Source: Streptomyces sp. NBC_00704
GTDB taxonomy: Bacteria > Actinomycetota > Actinomycetes > Streptomycetales > Streptomycetaceae
Length of the DNA: 64,000 nt
Assembly: GCF_036226605.1 (NCBI RefSeq)
Contig: NZ_CP109000.1
Span: forward strand, 6,010,501-6,074,500
Direction: 5' to 3'
Each line of letters begins with the position of its first letter. The stretch's first letter is position 1. The notes under the pieces are model-generated. The model ran no database searches. It saw nothing but the letters and a program-made list of their open reading frames with translations, and was not told the DNA's origin. Shown in pieces: positions 20,130 to 29,845 of the stretch. The position numbers and the translations under genes are program-made.

Positions 20130-22871
20130 TCACGCCACGCGCATCGCCAGGATGGCCATGTCGTCGGAAGGGGCGTCGGACGCGAAGCGCTCCACGGCAC
20201 GCATGATGCGCGCGGCGACCGCGCCGGCCGTGAGGCCCGTGCACGTGGTGAGGACGTCGGCGAGGCCGTCGTCGCCCAGCATGCGGGTGCCCTCGCGGCG
20301 TTCGGTGACGCCGTCCGTGACGCACAGCAGGACGTCGCCCGGGTCGAGGGTCACCGACTCCTCGTACAGCTCCAGGTCCTCCATGACGCCCAGGAGCGGC
20401 TGGGGTTCGGCGGCCGGCTCGACCGTGCCGTCCTGGCGGAGGCGCAGGGGCAGCGGGTGGCCCGCGCAGACCACCTTCAACTCCGCGCTGCCGTCCGCCT
20501 GCGGGCGCATCTCGCCGTAGAGGAGAGTGAGGAAGCGGCTGCGCGCCCCCTCGTCGAGGATGGCCGAGTTCAGGCGCTCCAGCACCGCCGGGCCGCTGAG
20601 GCCCTCCCGGGCCAGGAGCCTGAGCGCGTGCCGCGCCAGGCCCGTCACCGCCGCGGCGTTCGGGCCCGTGCCGCACACGTCGCCGATGGCGAAGCCGTAC
20701 GCGCCGTCGCTGATCGGGAAGACGTCGTAGAAATCGCCGCCGACCTCGTTGCCCTCGCCGGCCGCGCGGTAGATGACCTCGACCTCGACGCCGTCGATGG
20801 ACGGGAGTTCCGGGGGCAGGAGGCTGCGCTGGAGGGCCTGGCTGATGGCCGTGCGCTCGGAGTACAGGCGGGCGTTGTCCAGGGCGAGGGCCGCCCTGCG
20901 GCTCAGGTCCTCGGCCAGTTCGAGGATCTCCTGGCGGAAGTGCTCGTCGGTGGGCTTGCCGAGGGTCAGCATGCCGATCACGCGGTTGCGGGCGACCAGG
21001 GGGAGGACGACGGTCTCGCCGCCGACCGCGGAGGCCGTGGCGAGCGTCGGACCGATGCCGGAGGCCACCTGGTGGGTGGGGCCGCCGGTCAGGCCCAGGC
21101 TGCGCATGGAGCTGCGCAGGGCCGCGTCGTGCGCGGCCTCGGCGGGGGCCGCCCAGACGCGCGCGCCGGGGGTGGGGACCGGGTCCGGGGGCGGGACCTT
21201 CGACAGCAACGACTTGATGCCGTCGATGAGTTCCTCGTCCTCGTGCAGGACGTACGACAGATAGGGCTCGGAGGCCTGGTCGGCGATCGTGTAGACCGCG
21301 CACCAGGTGGCCAGCGTCGGCACCGTCATCTGGGCCATCAGGGCCAGGGTCTGGTCGCGGTCCAGGGTGCCCGCGAGGAGGTCGGAGGCTTCGACGAGGA
21401 AGCTCAGGGAGCCCCGGCGCAGGCGTTCCAGCTCGCCCAGGCGGGCCGACTCCACGGCCAGCGCGATGCGGTCGGCCGCGAACTGAAGGCGCAGGGCCTC
21501 CTCGTTGGAGTAGCGGCCCGCGGCTTCCGCCGCCACGCCGAGGGAGCCCGTCAGGCGGCCCTCGACCTTCAGGGGCACGGTGACGACGGAGCGCATGCCC
21601 GTGCCGCTCAGCAGCGGGACGGCGCCGGGGACGGCCAGGAGGTCCTCGTGGACGGCCGGCATGCGGGCCGAGCCGTAGCGGCCGGGGCCCGCCTCGACGG
21701 GCACGCGTGCGAAGCGCTGCCGGGCCGAGGGCAGGCCGGTGGAGGCGCGGACCTCCAGCTCGGTCTCGTCGTCGGTGGCCAGGAGGAGGAAGGCGGAGTC
21801 GGCGTCGAGCATGTCGCGGGCCCGCTCCACCGTGCGCTGGAGGAGACCGTCGAGGTCGTCCGGCGCGGGGGAGCCGATGAACACCTCGAAGGGGTCCGTG
21901 CTCTGGCCGTCGGAGCCGGTGTTCGTGTCGGAGGCCGGGACGCGCAACGGCGTCTGCAGGACCGCGCGTTCGTGGTTGCGGACGAGCAGGCAGACGGTGG
22001 AGGGCTCGCCGCCGGTGTCGCGGACCCGCAGATGGGAGGCGTAGACCGGTGTGACGCGGCCGTCGGCGGCGCGGATGCCGTAACTGCCCTCCCAGCGCGA
22101 GAGTTGGAGGGCCTCCACGATGCCGGTGCTGGTGCCGGGGGTGTGCGGCCAGGCGGCGAGGTCGGTGAGGGGCTTGCCGGTGACCTGGTCGGCGGCGTAG
22201 CCGAAGAGTTCCTCGGCGTCCTCGTTCCAGGCGGAGATGGCGCCCGTGCGGTCGATCTGGACCACGGCGACGCGCACCCGGCTGTCGGCGAGCGGCAGGA
22301 GGTCGGCCGGGAGGGAGGGGCCGGCCGCGCGGGTGCCCACCGGGCGGTCGGGGAGGTCGAGCCGGAACCAGACCTGCTTCTGGGTGGGGGTGTACTCGAC
22401 GCCCCAGCGGGCGGCGATGGCGGCGCACAGCTGGAGTCCGCGGCCGCCTTCGCGGTCGGGGTTGCCCATGGTGGCGAGGGAGCCCTGGAGGGGGATCTCG
22501 CGCTCGGGATACCGGTCGGCCACCTCGATGCGGACGCCGTCGTCGCTGCGCAGGCACAGGACGTCGGCGTGGGTGCCGGCGTGGACGACCGCGTTGGTCA
22601 CCAGTTCACTGGTGAGGACGACGGCGTCGTCGATGATGTCGGCGAAGCCCCAGCCCTGGAGGGTGTCGCGGACGAAGGACCGGGCGGTCGCCACCGATCG
22701 CCCGACGGGCTCGAAGCTGGCGGCCGCGCGCGCGGTGATCACAGAACTCCTCGGCCGGTTGTCTGCGGACAGGGCTCCCCGGCCGACCGGGTCGCGGCGC
22801 TGGTGGGGCGTGCGCGCGGCTGAGGGCCGGGGGTCCGGGGGGTGTCCCCCCGGGATCAGTCCGGTGGTCAT
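20130..22871 (-). CDS. osaC: Multidomain PP2C phosphatase/anti-sigma-type kinase, OsaC-like
   Basis: A sensor-phosphatase of the Rsb type. Domain order: RsbW-like HATPase (about 60-170, with DDAVVLTSELVTNAVVHA and GGRGLQL), PAS (about 195-290), two GAF domains (about 350-500 and 525-660) and a C-terminal SpoIIE/PP2C domain (about 690-913) with metal-binding aspartates retained in GGDFYDVF, GDVCGTG, TDGVTE and SDDMA. In S. coelicolor, OsaC modulates SigB after osmotic stress; its gene is divergent from osaAB, exactly as here. The ATG at 22871 has GGAGGGG 11 nt upstream; a longer frame begins at 22952, and the choice is not certain. The encoded protein is 913 residues from this start. Confidence 0.85.
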   Translation of the reverse strand: MTTGLIPGGHPPDPRPSAARTPHQRRDPVGRGALSADNRPRSSVITARAAASFEPVGRSVATARSFVRDTLQGWGFADIIDDAVVLTSELVTNAVVHAGTHADVLCLRSDDGVRIEVADRYPEREIPLQGSLATMGNPDREGGRGLQLCAAIAARWGVEYTPTQKQVWFRLDLPDRPVGTRAAGPSLPADLLPLADSRVRVAVVQIDRTGAISAWNEDAEELFGYAADQVTGKPLTDLAAWPHTPGTSTGIVEALQLSRWEGSYGIRAADGRVTPVYASHLRVRDTGGEPSTVCLLVRNHERAVLQTPLRVPASDTNTGSDGQSTDPFEVFIGSPAPDDLDGLLQRTVERARDMLDADSAFLLLATDDETELEVRASTGLPSARQRFARVPVEAGPGRYGSARMPAVHEDLLAVPGAVPLLSGTGMRSVVTVPLKVEGRLTGSLGVAAEAAGRYSNEEALRLQFAADRIALAVESARLGELERLRRGSLSFLVEASDLLAGTLDRDQTLALMAQMTVPTLATWCAVYTIADQASEPYLSYVLHEDEELIDGIKSLLSKVPPPDPVPTPGARVWAAPAEAAHDAALRSSMRSLGLTGGPTHQVASGIGPTLATASAVGGETVVLPLVARNRVIGMLTLGKPTDEHFRQEILELAEDLSRRAALALDNARLYSERTAISQALQRSLLPPELPSIDGVEVEVIYRAAGEGNEVGGDFYDVFPISDGAYGFAIGDVCGTGPNAAAVTGLARHALRLLAREGLSGPAVLERLNSAILDEGARSRFLTLLYGEMRPQADGSAELKVVCAGHPLPLRLRQDGTVEPAAEPQPLLGVMEDLELYEESVTLDPGDVLLCVTDGVTERREGTRMLGDDGLADVLTTCTGLTAGAVAARIMRAVERFASDAPSDDMAILAMRVA

Positions 22872-23246
22872 GTGTGCGGCCGCCCCTCCGATGCCCGCTA
22901 GTGCCGGTGCCACCGCCCAGACCGTCGGACCGGTGTGGCTGGACAGCCGCATGCAAGGTTACTTACCTTCCGGGGCCGTGCGGATGCCGGTCACGGTGTT
23001 TCCGCCCGAGGGTGTGCGGACCGTGTGCGAAGCTGCCGAACTGTTATGGCCTGGTTCGGCAATGGTGAAACACTGGGCAGGCTTGTGGTGAAGGTCCGGG
23101 CGGAGTGAGTGTCGTCCTGGTTCGGCGGGCAGCAGCCCTCCGGGCTCGCCCGGTCGTGTCGGGCGCGGTACCGGGTGGTACCCAGGAACGGCGGCGAGCG
23201 GCATCCGGGCACAGTGGTAACGGTCGACCCCTGCGGGAGGGACAAC
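22872..23246. promoter_or_regulatory. Divergent osaC/osaA control region
   Basis: 375 bp between the two chosen starts. It must hold promoters in both directions. GGTACC-type inverted sequences occur at 23167-23183, and the minus strand there reads GGGTAC, which resembles the -10 of stress sigma factor SigB-type promoters, but no -35 at the expected spacing was found. Nothing else is clear. Confidence 0.3.
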
Positions 23247-26200
23247 GTGGAGTCTGGCGCAGCGACGCGGGGCACTAAGACGCGCGCGAAAGGCGGACAG
23301 TCTCTGAGCAGGCCACGCACCCCACGCGGAGGTACCACTGTCGTGGACACGGCAGCTCTGGACCGTTTGCTCACGGCTCTGGCGTCCATGCGGGACGGGA
23401 ACTTCCGCAAGCGGCTCACGGTCTCCGGCGACGGCGTGATGTCGGAGATCGCCGCCGTGTTCAACGAGGTCGCGGACCGCAATCTGCATCTCACGGGTGA
23501 GCTGTCGCGGGTGCGGCGCATGGTGGGGCGTGAGGGGAAGCTCACCGAGCGGCTGGAGACGGGGGCCTGCGAGGGGTCCTGGGCGACCGCGATCGACAAC
23601 TCGAACGCGCTGGTCGACGACCTCGTACGTCCGGTCTCCGAGGTCGGCCGGGTGCTGTCGGCGGTCGCCGAGGGTGATCTGTCGTCGCGGATGGAGTTGC
23701 GGACGCACACCCCGGAGGGGACCGGGCATCCGCTGCGCGGGGAGTTCCTGAAGGTCGGGCGGACGGTGAACAACCTGGTCGACCAGTTGTCGACGTTCAC
23801 CGACGAGGTCACGCGCGTGGCCAGCGAGGTGGGCACCGAGGGCAAGCTGGGCGGTCAGGCCCAGGTGCGCGGTATGTCGGGTTCGTGGAAGGACCTCACG
23901 GAGTCCGTCAACACGATGGCGTACCGGCTGACGGCGCAGGTGCGGGACATCGCGCTGGTGACGACGGCGGTGGCCAAGGGTGATCTGTCACGGAAGGTGA
24001 CGGTTCACGTCGAGGGCGAGATGCTCGAGCTGAAGAACACCGTCAACACGATGGTGGACCAGCTCTCGGCGTTCTCGTCGGAGGTGACCCGGGTCGCCCG
24101 CGAGGTGGGCACCGAGGGCATTCTCGGCGGGCAGGCGCAGGTGTCCGGTGTGGACGGGGTGTGGAAGGAACTCACCGATTCGGTGAACACCATGGCCGGG
24201 AACCTGACGGCCCAGGTGCGCGGGATCGCGGAGGTGACGACGGCGGTCGCCAACGGCGATCTGTCGCAGAAGGTAACGGTTTCCGCGCGCGGTGAGGTCG
24301 CGCAGCTCGCGGACACGATCAACCAGATGACGGAGACGCTGCGGACCTTCGCGGACGAGGTCACGCGCGTCGCCAACGAGGTGGGCGCCGCGGGGCAGCT
24401 GGGCGGTCAGGCGAACGTGCCGGGCGCGGCGGGCACCTGGAAGGACCTGACGGACTCGGTCAACACGGTGTTCCGGAACCTGACCACGCAGGTGCGGGAC
24501 ATCGCGGCGGTGACGACGGCGGTGGCCAGCGGCGATCTGTCGCAGAAGGTCACGGTGGACGTGGCCGGCGAGATGCTGGAGCTGAAGAACACCGTCAACG
24601 GGATGGTGGACCAGCTGTCGGCGTTCGGCGCCGAGGTGACGCGGGTGGCGCGGGAGATCGGCGTCGAGGGCGAGCTGGGCGGTCAGGCGCAGGTGTCGGG
24701 CGCGGCCGGCACGTGGAAGGACCTGACGGACTCCGTCAACACGGCGTTCAGGAATCTCACCGGACAGGTGAGGAACATCGCGCAGGTGACCACGGCGGTG
24801 GCCAACGGCGACCTGTCGCAGAAGGTCACCGTGGACGTGTCCGGTGAGATGGCGCAGCTGAAGAACACCGTGAACACGATGGTGGACCAGCTGTCGTCGT
24901 TCGCCGACCAGGTGACGCGGATGGCGCGGGACGTGGGCACCGAGGGCCGGCTGGGCGGTCAGGCCCGGGTGGACGGGGTGTCGGGCACCTGGAAGGAGCT
25001 CACGGACTCCGTGAACTCCATGGCCGGGAACCTGACCTCGCAGGTGCGCAACATCGCCCAGGTGACGACGGCGGTGGCGCGGGGCGACCTGTCGCAGAAG
25101 ATCGACGTGGACGCGCGCGGGGAGATCCTGGAGCTGAAGAACACCATCAACACGATGGTCGACCAGCTCTCCGCCTTCGCCGACCAGGTGACCCGGGTGG
25201 CGCGGGACGTGGGCACCGAGGGGCGTCTCGGCGGGCAGGCGCAAGTGCCCGGTGTGGCCGGTGTGTGGCGTGACCTGACGGACTCGGTGAACGGCATGGC
25301 GGGCAACCTGACCGCCCAGGTGCGCAACATCGCCCAGGTCGCCACCGCGGTGGCCCGCGGTGACCTCTCCCAGAAGATCACCGTGGACGCGCGCGGGGAG
25401 ATCCTGGAGCTGAAGAACACCCTGAACACGATGGTCGACCAGCTGTCGTCGTTCGCCCAGGAGGTCACCCGGGTGGCCCGTGAGGTGGGTACGGAGGGGC
25501 AGCTCGGCGGCCAGGCCGAGGTGCAGGGCGTCTCCGGCACCTGGAAGGACCTCACGCAGTCGGTGAACTTCATGGCGAACAACCTGACCATCCAGGTGCG
25601 CCAGATCGCGGAGGTCACGACGGCGGTCGCCAAGGGCGATCTGTCGAAGAAGATCACGGTCGACGCCAAGGGCGAGATCCTGGAGCTGGTCACCACCGTC
25701 AACACGATGGTCGACCAGCTGTCGTCGTTCGCCGAGCAGGTGACCCGGGTGGCCCGTGAGGTGGGCACCGAGGGCATCCTGGGCGGTCAGGCGCACGTGC
25801 CGGGCGTCACGGGCATCTGGAAGGACCTCAGCGGCAACGTCAACCTGATGGCCAAGAACCTGACCATGCAGGTGCGCAACATCTCGCAGGTCGCGGCGGC
25901 CGTCGCCAACGGCGACCTGACGCGGCAGGTGACCATCGAGGCGCGCGGCGAGGTGCAGCAGCTCGCCGACACGTTCAACACGATGGTGAGGACGCTGAGC
26001 TCGTTCGCCGAGCAGGTCACCAAGGTGGCCCGTGAGGTGGGCACGGACGGGATCCTGGGCGGTCAGGCGCATGTGCCGGGGGTGGCGGGCACCTGGAAGG
26101 ACCTCACCGACTCGGTGAACGGGATGGCGTCCAACCTGACCGGCCAGGTGCGCAACATCGCCATGGTCACGACGGCCATCGCCAAGGGCGACCTGACGAA

Positions 26201-28709
26201 GAAGATCGACATCGACGCGCGCGGGGAGATCCTCGAGCTGAAGACGACCATCAACACGATGGTCGACCAGCTGTCGTCGTTCGCCGAGGAGGTCACCCGG
26301 GTGGCCCGTGAGGTGGGCACCGAAGGGCAGCTGGGCGGTCAGGCACGCGTGCGTGACGTCGACGGCACCTGGCGCGACCTGACGGAGTCGGTGAACGAGA
26401 TGGCCGGGAACCTGACCCGGCAGGTGCGGGCCATCGCGCGCGTGGCGACCGCGGTGACCCGCGGCGACCTGAACCTCAAGATCGACGTGGACGCGTCCGG
26501 GGAGATCCAGGAGCTCCAGGACTACATCAACAAGATGATCGCCAACCTGCGCGACACCACGATCGCGAACAAGGAGCAGGACTGGCTCAAGGGCAACCTC
26601 GCGCGTGTGTCGGCTCTGATGCAGGGTCGGCGCGACCTCCAGGACGTCGCCTCGCTGATCATGAGCGAGCTGCCGCCGCTGGTGGCGGCGCAGCACGGCG
26701 CGTTCTTCCTGGCGATGCCGCCGGCCGACGGGGACGCGGACCTCTACGAGCTGCGGATGCTGGGCTCGTACGGGTACTCGATGGGGTCCATGCCGTCGTC
26801 GTTCCGGCCGGGTGAGGCGCTGGTGGGGACGGCGGCCGAGGAGAAGCGCACGATCCTCGTGGCGAACGCCCCGAGCGGCTATCTGAAGATCGCCTCGGGG
26901 CTCGGCGAGGCGCCGCCCGCGCAGGTGATCGTGCTGCCGGTGCTGTTCGAGGGCCAGGTGCTCGGCGTGATCGAGCTGGCGTCGTTCACGCCGTTCACGC
27001 AGATCCAGAAGGACTTCCTCAACCAGCTCGCCGAGATGATCGCGACCAGCGTCAACACGATCTCCGTCAACACCAAGACGGAGCAGCTGCTGAAGCAGTC
27101 GCAGGAGCTGACCGAGCAACTGCGCGAGCGTTCCGCGGAGTTGGAGCAGCGGCAGAAGGCCTTGCAGGCGTCCAACGCCGAACTGGAGGAGAAGGCCGAG
27201 CTGCTGGCCCAGCAGAACCGCGACATCGAGGTGAAGAACACCGAGATCGAGGAGGCGCGGCAGGTCCTGGAGGAGCGGGCCGAGCAGCTCGCGGTGTCGA
27301 TGCGTTACAAGAGCGAGTTCCTCGCCAACATGTCGCACGAGTTGCGCACGCCGCTCAACTCGCTGCTGATCCTGGCGAAGCTGCTCGCGGACAACGCGGA
27401 GGGCAATCTCTCGCCCAAGCAGGTCGAGTTCGCCGAGACGATCCACGGGGCCGGTTCCGACCTGCTCCAGCTGATCAACGACATCCTGGACCTGTCCAAG
27501 GTGGAGGCGGGCAAGATGGACGTCTCGCCGACGCGTATCGCGCTCGTCCAGCTGGTCGACTACGTGGAGGCCACCTTCCGTCCGCTCACCGCGGAGAAGG
27601 GCCTGGACCTGTCGGTGCGGGTGTCGCCGGAGCTGCCGGCCACGCTGCACACGGACGAGCAGCGGCTGCTGCAGGTGCTGCGCAACCTGTTGTCCAACGC
27701 GGTGAAGTTCACCGACTCCGGGTCGGTGGAGCTGGTCATCAGGCCGGCCGGCGCGGAGGTGCCGGTGGCGATCCGCGAGCAGTTGCTGGAGGCCGGCTCG
27801 CTGACCGACCCGGACGCCCCGCTGATCGCGTTCTCGGTGACCGACACCGGCATCGGGATCGCGGCCAGCAAGATGCGGGTGATCTTCGAGGCGTTCAAGC
27901 AGGCGGACGGGACGACCAGCCGCAAGTACGGCGGCACGGGCCTCGGACTGTCGATCTCGCGGGAGATCGCGCAGCTGCTCGGCGGCGAGATCCACGCGCA
28001 GAGCGAGCCGGGACGCGGCTCCACCTTCACGCTGTACCTGCCGCTGCACCCGAGCGAGCTGCCGCCGCAGGGCTACCAGCAGGTGGTGCCCGCCCTGGAG
28101 GCCGGCGACCTGGTGGCGTCGGAGAACGGGGCGGCGGAGCTGTCGGAGCTGTCCCCGGCGGAGATCCAGACGCCGGCCGAGGTGCGGTCGTACCGGGACG
28201 CGCAGAACGGTCCGGCGGCGCTCTTCCGGCGCCGGCGGCGGCTGGTGAGCGGCGGTGAGCAGGTCGGCAGGCCCGACCAGTGGCCGGCCCGCGCCCAGCA
28301 GGCGGAGGCGCCCGCGCGCGCGGGCATCAAGTTCGGCGGGGAGAAGGTGCTCATCGTCGACGACGACATCCGCAACGTGTTCGCGCTGACCAGCGTCCTG
28401 GAACAGCACGGCCTGTCGGTGCTGTACGCGGAGAACGGCCGGGAGGGCATCGAGGTCCTGGAGCAGCACGACGACGTGGCGGTCGTCCTGATGGACATCA
28501 TGATGCCGGAGATGGACGGCTACGCGACGACGACGGCGATCCGGCGGATGCCGCAGTTCTCGGGGCTGCCGATCATCGCGCTCACCGCGAAGGCGATGAA
28601 GGGCGACCGCGAGAAGGCGATCGAGTCGGGCGCCTCCGACTACGTGACGAAGCCGGTCGACCCCGATCACCTGTTGTCGGTGATGCAGCAGTGGATGAGG
28701 CAGGAGTGA
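23247..28709 (+). CDS. osaA: Hybrid histidine kinase OsaA with ten tandem HAMP-type repeats
   Basis: A soluble-looking hybrid sensor kinase of 1,820 residues with no evident membrane segment. After an N-terminal HAMP-like region come ten near-identical 92-residue repeats (about 202-1,105), a GAF domain (about 1,130-1,265), a coiled coil (about 1,270-1,345), HisKA with phospho-accepting His1364 in NMSHELRTPLN, HATPase (KYGGTGLGLSIS), a linker, and a C-terminal receiver domain with Asp1750 in VVLMDIMMPEMDGY. In S. coelicolor OsaAB is needed for growth and development under osmotic stress. The GTG at 23247 has GGGAGGG 7 nt upstream; a frame opening at 23109 has no such support. Confidence 0.9.
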   Translation: MESGAATRGTKTRAKGGQSLSRPRTPRGGTTVVDTAALDRLLTALASMRDGNFRKRLTVSGDGVMSEIAAVFNEVADRNLHLTGELSRVRRMVGREGKLTERLETGACEGSWATAIDNSNALVDDLVRPVSEVGRVLSAVAEGDLSSRMELRTHTPEGTGHPLRGEFLKVGRTVNNLVDQLSTFTDEVTRVASEVGTEGKLGGQAQVRGMSGSWKDLTESVNTMAYRLTAQVRDIALVTTAVAKGDLSRKVTVHVEGEMLELKNTVNTMVDQLSAFSSEVTRVAREVGTEGILGGQAQVSGVDGVWKELTDSVNTMAGNLTAQVRGIAEVTTAVANGDLSQKVTVSARGEVAQLADTINQMTETLRTFADEVTRVANEVGAAGQLGGQANVPGAAGTWKDLTDSVNTVFRNLTTQVRDIAAVTTAVASGDLSQKVTVDVAGEMLELKNTVNGMVDQLSAFGAEVTRVAREIGVEGELGGQAQVSGAAGTWKDLTDSVNTAFRNLTGQVRNIAQVTTAVANGDLSQKVTVDVSGEMAQLKNTVNTMVDQLSSFADQVTRMARDVGTEGRLGGQARVDGVSGTWKELTDSVNSMAGNLTSQVRNIAQVTTAVARGDLSQKIDVDARGEILELKNTINTMVDQLSAFADQVTRVARDVGTEGRLGGQAQVPGVAGVWRDLTDSVNGMAGNLTAQVRNIAQVATAVARGDLSQKITVDARGEILELKNTLNTMVDQLSSFAQEVTRVAREVGTEGQLGGQAEVQGVSGTWKDLTQSVNFMANNLTIQVRQIAEVTTAVAKGDLSKKITVDAKGEILELVTTVNTMVDQLSSFAEQVTRVAREVGTEGILGGQAHVPGVTGIWKDLSGNVNLMAKNLTMQVRNISQVAAAVANGDLTRQVTIEARGEVQQLADTFNTMVRTLSSFAEQVTKVAREVGTDGILGGQAHVPGVAGTWKDLTDSVNGMASNLTGQVRNIAMVTTAIAKGDLTKKIDIDARGEILELKTTINTMVDQLSSFAEEVTRVAREVGTEGQLGGQARVRDVDGTWRDLTESVNEMAGNLTRQVRAIARVATAVTRGDLNLKIDVDASGEIQELQDYINKMIANLRDTTIANKEQDWLKGNLARVSALMQGRRDLQDVASLIMSELPPLVAAQHGAFFLAMPPADGDADLYELRMLGSYGYSMGSMPSSFRPGEALVGTAAEEKRTILVANAPSGYLKIASGLGEAPPAQVIVLPVLFEGQVLGVIELASFTPFTQIQKDFLNQLAEMIATSVNTISVNTKTEQLLKQSQELTEQLRERSAELEQRQKALQASNAELEEKAELLAQQNRDIEVKNTEIEEARQVLEERAEQLAVSMRYKSEFLANMSHELRTPLNSLLILAKLLADNAEGNLSPKQVEFAETIHGAGSDLLQLINDILDLSKVEAGKMDVSPTRIALVQLVDYVEATFRPLTAEKGLDLSVRVSPELPATLHTDEQRLLQVLRNLLSNAVKFTDSGSVELVIRPAGAEVPVAIREQLLEAGSLTDPDAPLIAFSVTDTGIGIAASKMRVIFEAFKQADGTTSRKYGGTGLGLSISREIAQLLGGEIHAQSEPGRGSTFTLYLPLHPSELPPQGYQQVVPALEAGDLVASENGAAELSELSPAEIQTPAEVRSYRDAQNGPAALFRRRRRLVSGGEQVGRPDQWPARAQQAEAPARAGIKFGGEKVLIVDDDIRNVFALTSVLEQHGLSVLYAENGREGIEVLEQHDDVAVVLMDIMMPEMDGYATTTAIRRMPQFSGLPIIALTAKAMKGDREKAIESGASDYVTKPVDPDHLLSVMQQWMRQE
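23850..26560 (+). repeat. Ten tandem 276-bp repeats encoding poly-HAMP units
   Basis: Units begin at the GGC-GGT-CAG (Gly-Gly-Gln) codons at 23850, 24126, 24402, 24678, 24954, 25230, 25506, 25782, 26058 and 26334, exactly 276 bp (92 codons) apart. Each reads GGQAxVxGxxGxWKDLTxSVN, then NLTxQVRxIAxVTTAVAxGDL, then a VDxxGEILELKNTVNTMVDQL-type element. The units are similar but not identical at the DNA level. Confidence 0.95.
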
Positions 28710-28983
28710 GGCGCCGCCCGACGGGAACCCTGGGCGTGACGGGAACCTTCGGTGCGGGCCGGGAGTTGCTGACTCAGGGTGGCCGTCGCCGTGTGGCGGG
28801 GCGCGATGCGGGGAACCTTCTGGTCCTGCGCCGCGTTCCTGCTATGTGCACAGTGACATCACGGTGACAGGGTGTGGCGACGGTCGGGGTGCGGCTACCA
28901 TGACCGGCACAAGGAAGGGCGGCGCAAAGGAGTCGTCCCCAGGGGCGGCGCCCGGTGCACTGCCGGGGCGAGGAGGGCGGGCC

Positions 28984-29670
28984 ATGGTGCAGAAGGCCAA
29001 GATCCTCCTGGTCGATGACCGGCCGGAGAATCTGCTGGCGCTGGAGGCGATCCTCTCTGCGCTCGATCAGACGCTGGTGCGGGCATCGTCCGGGGAAGAG
29101 GCGCTCAAAGCACTGCTGACGGACGACTTCGCGGTCATCCTGCTGGACGTCCAGATGCCGGGAATGGACGGCTTCGAGACGGCCGCGCACATCAAGCGGC
29201 GGGAGCGGACCAGGGACATCCCGATCATCTTCCTCACCGCGATCAACCACGGGCCGCACCACACCTTCCGCGGGTACGCGGCCGGCGCGGTGGACTACAT
29301 CTCCAAGCCGTTCGACCCGTGGGTGCTGCGTGCGAAGGTCTCGGTGTTCGTCGAGCTGTACATGAAGAACTGTCAACTGCGGGAGCAGGCGGCGTTGCTG
29401 CGGCTGCAGTTGGAGGGCGGCGGCAGGGCCGTCGCGGGCGGCGACGTCAAGGAGCCGGCCGGGCTGCTCGCGGAACTCTCCGCGCGCCTCGCGGCCGTCG
29501 AGGAGCAGGCCGAGGCCCTGTCCAAGCAACTGGACGACGAGTCGGCGGACGCGGCGGCGGTGGCCACGGCGGCCCACCTGGAGCGCAAACTCACCGGTCT
29601 GCGGCGCGCGCTGGACGCCCTGGAGCCGGGCACGGGCGGCGGGGCCGCCTCGCTGCCCTCGCCGAACTGA
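28984..29670 (+). CDS. osaB: Response regulator OsaB without a DNA-binding domain
   Basis: A 228-residue protein. The receiver domain (about 5-122) has acidic Asp11/Asp12, phospho-acceptor Asp55 (VILLDVQMPGMDGF), Thr87 (FLTA) and Lys109 (SKPFD). The C-terminal part is a long Glu/Ala/Leu-rich coiled coil (LLAELSARLAAVEEQAEALSKQL), not a DNA-binding domain, so output is presumably by protein contact. The ATG at 28984 follows GAGGAGGG. In S. coelicolor OsaB partners OsaA in the osmotic response. It lies 274 bp downstream of osaA in the same direction and ends at a strong hairpin. Confidence 0.9.
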   Translation: MVQKAKILLVDDRPENLLALEAILSALDQTLVRASSGEEALKALLTDDFAVILLDVQMPGMDGFETAAHIKRRERTRDIPIIFLTAINHGPHHTFRGYAAGAVDYISKPFDPWVLRAKVSVFVELYMKNCQLREQAALLRLQLEGGGRAVAGGDVKEPAGLLAELSARLAAVEEQAEALSKQLDDESADAAAVATAAHLERKLTGLRRALDALEPGTGGGAASLPSPN

Positions 29671-29685
29671 ACGGAAGAACCCGCC

Positions 29686-29735
29686 GGAACTGACGCGTGC
29701 GACGCACAAGTTGTGCATGAGGGCGCGTCAGTTCC
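29686..29735 (+). terminator. osaB terminator
   Basis: A perfect 12-bp outer stem (GGAACTGACGCG and its complement) with an inner GCACAA/TTGTGC stem. It is 15 bp after the osaB stop. Confidence 0.75.
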
Positions 29736-29810
29736 CCCGCACAGCGGACCGCACGCGTCAGTCCGGCACCGTGGCGCGGGCGACACGAACGGGTGAAGCA
29801 GTGGGCACAC

Positions 29811-29845
29811 GTGTCCCCAGTGGTCTCCACCGGTAACCTCACACC
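29811..29845 (+). promoter_or_regulatory. Probable leaderless promoter of ftsK
   Basis: GTGTCC (29811-29816), 17 bp, TAACCT (29834-29839), then 6 nt to the ATG at 29846. There is no Shine-Dalgarno sequence. Confidence 0.5.

Noticed and set aside
20457..22823. Long plus-strand frame opposite osaC, and similar frames opposite pnp (4298-6337) and lhr (42035-45568)
   Set aside because: Antisense shadows caused by third-position G/C bias; composition is unlike proteins and the opposite strand carries full domain sets.
23850..26560. CRISPR-like array
   Set aside because: The repeats are contiguous, 276 bp long and coding, with no spacers.
23988..28670. Very long minus-strand open frame opposite osaA
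   Set aside because: It is the shadow of a G+C-rich repetitive gene; the sequence is Arg/His/Val-rich, repeats with the osaA period and lacks a ribosome-binding site.
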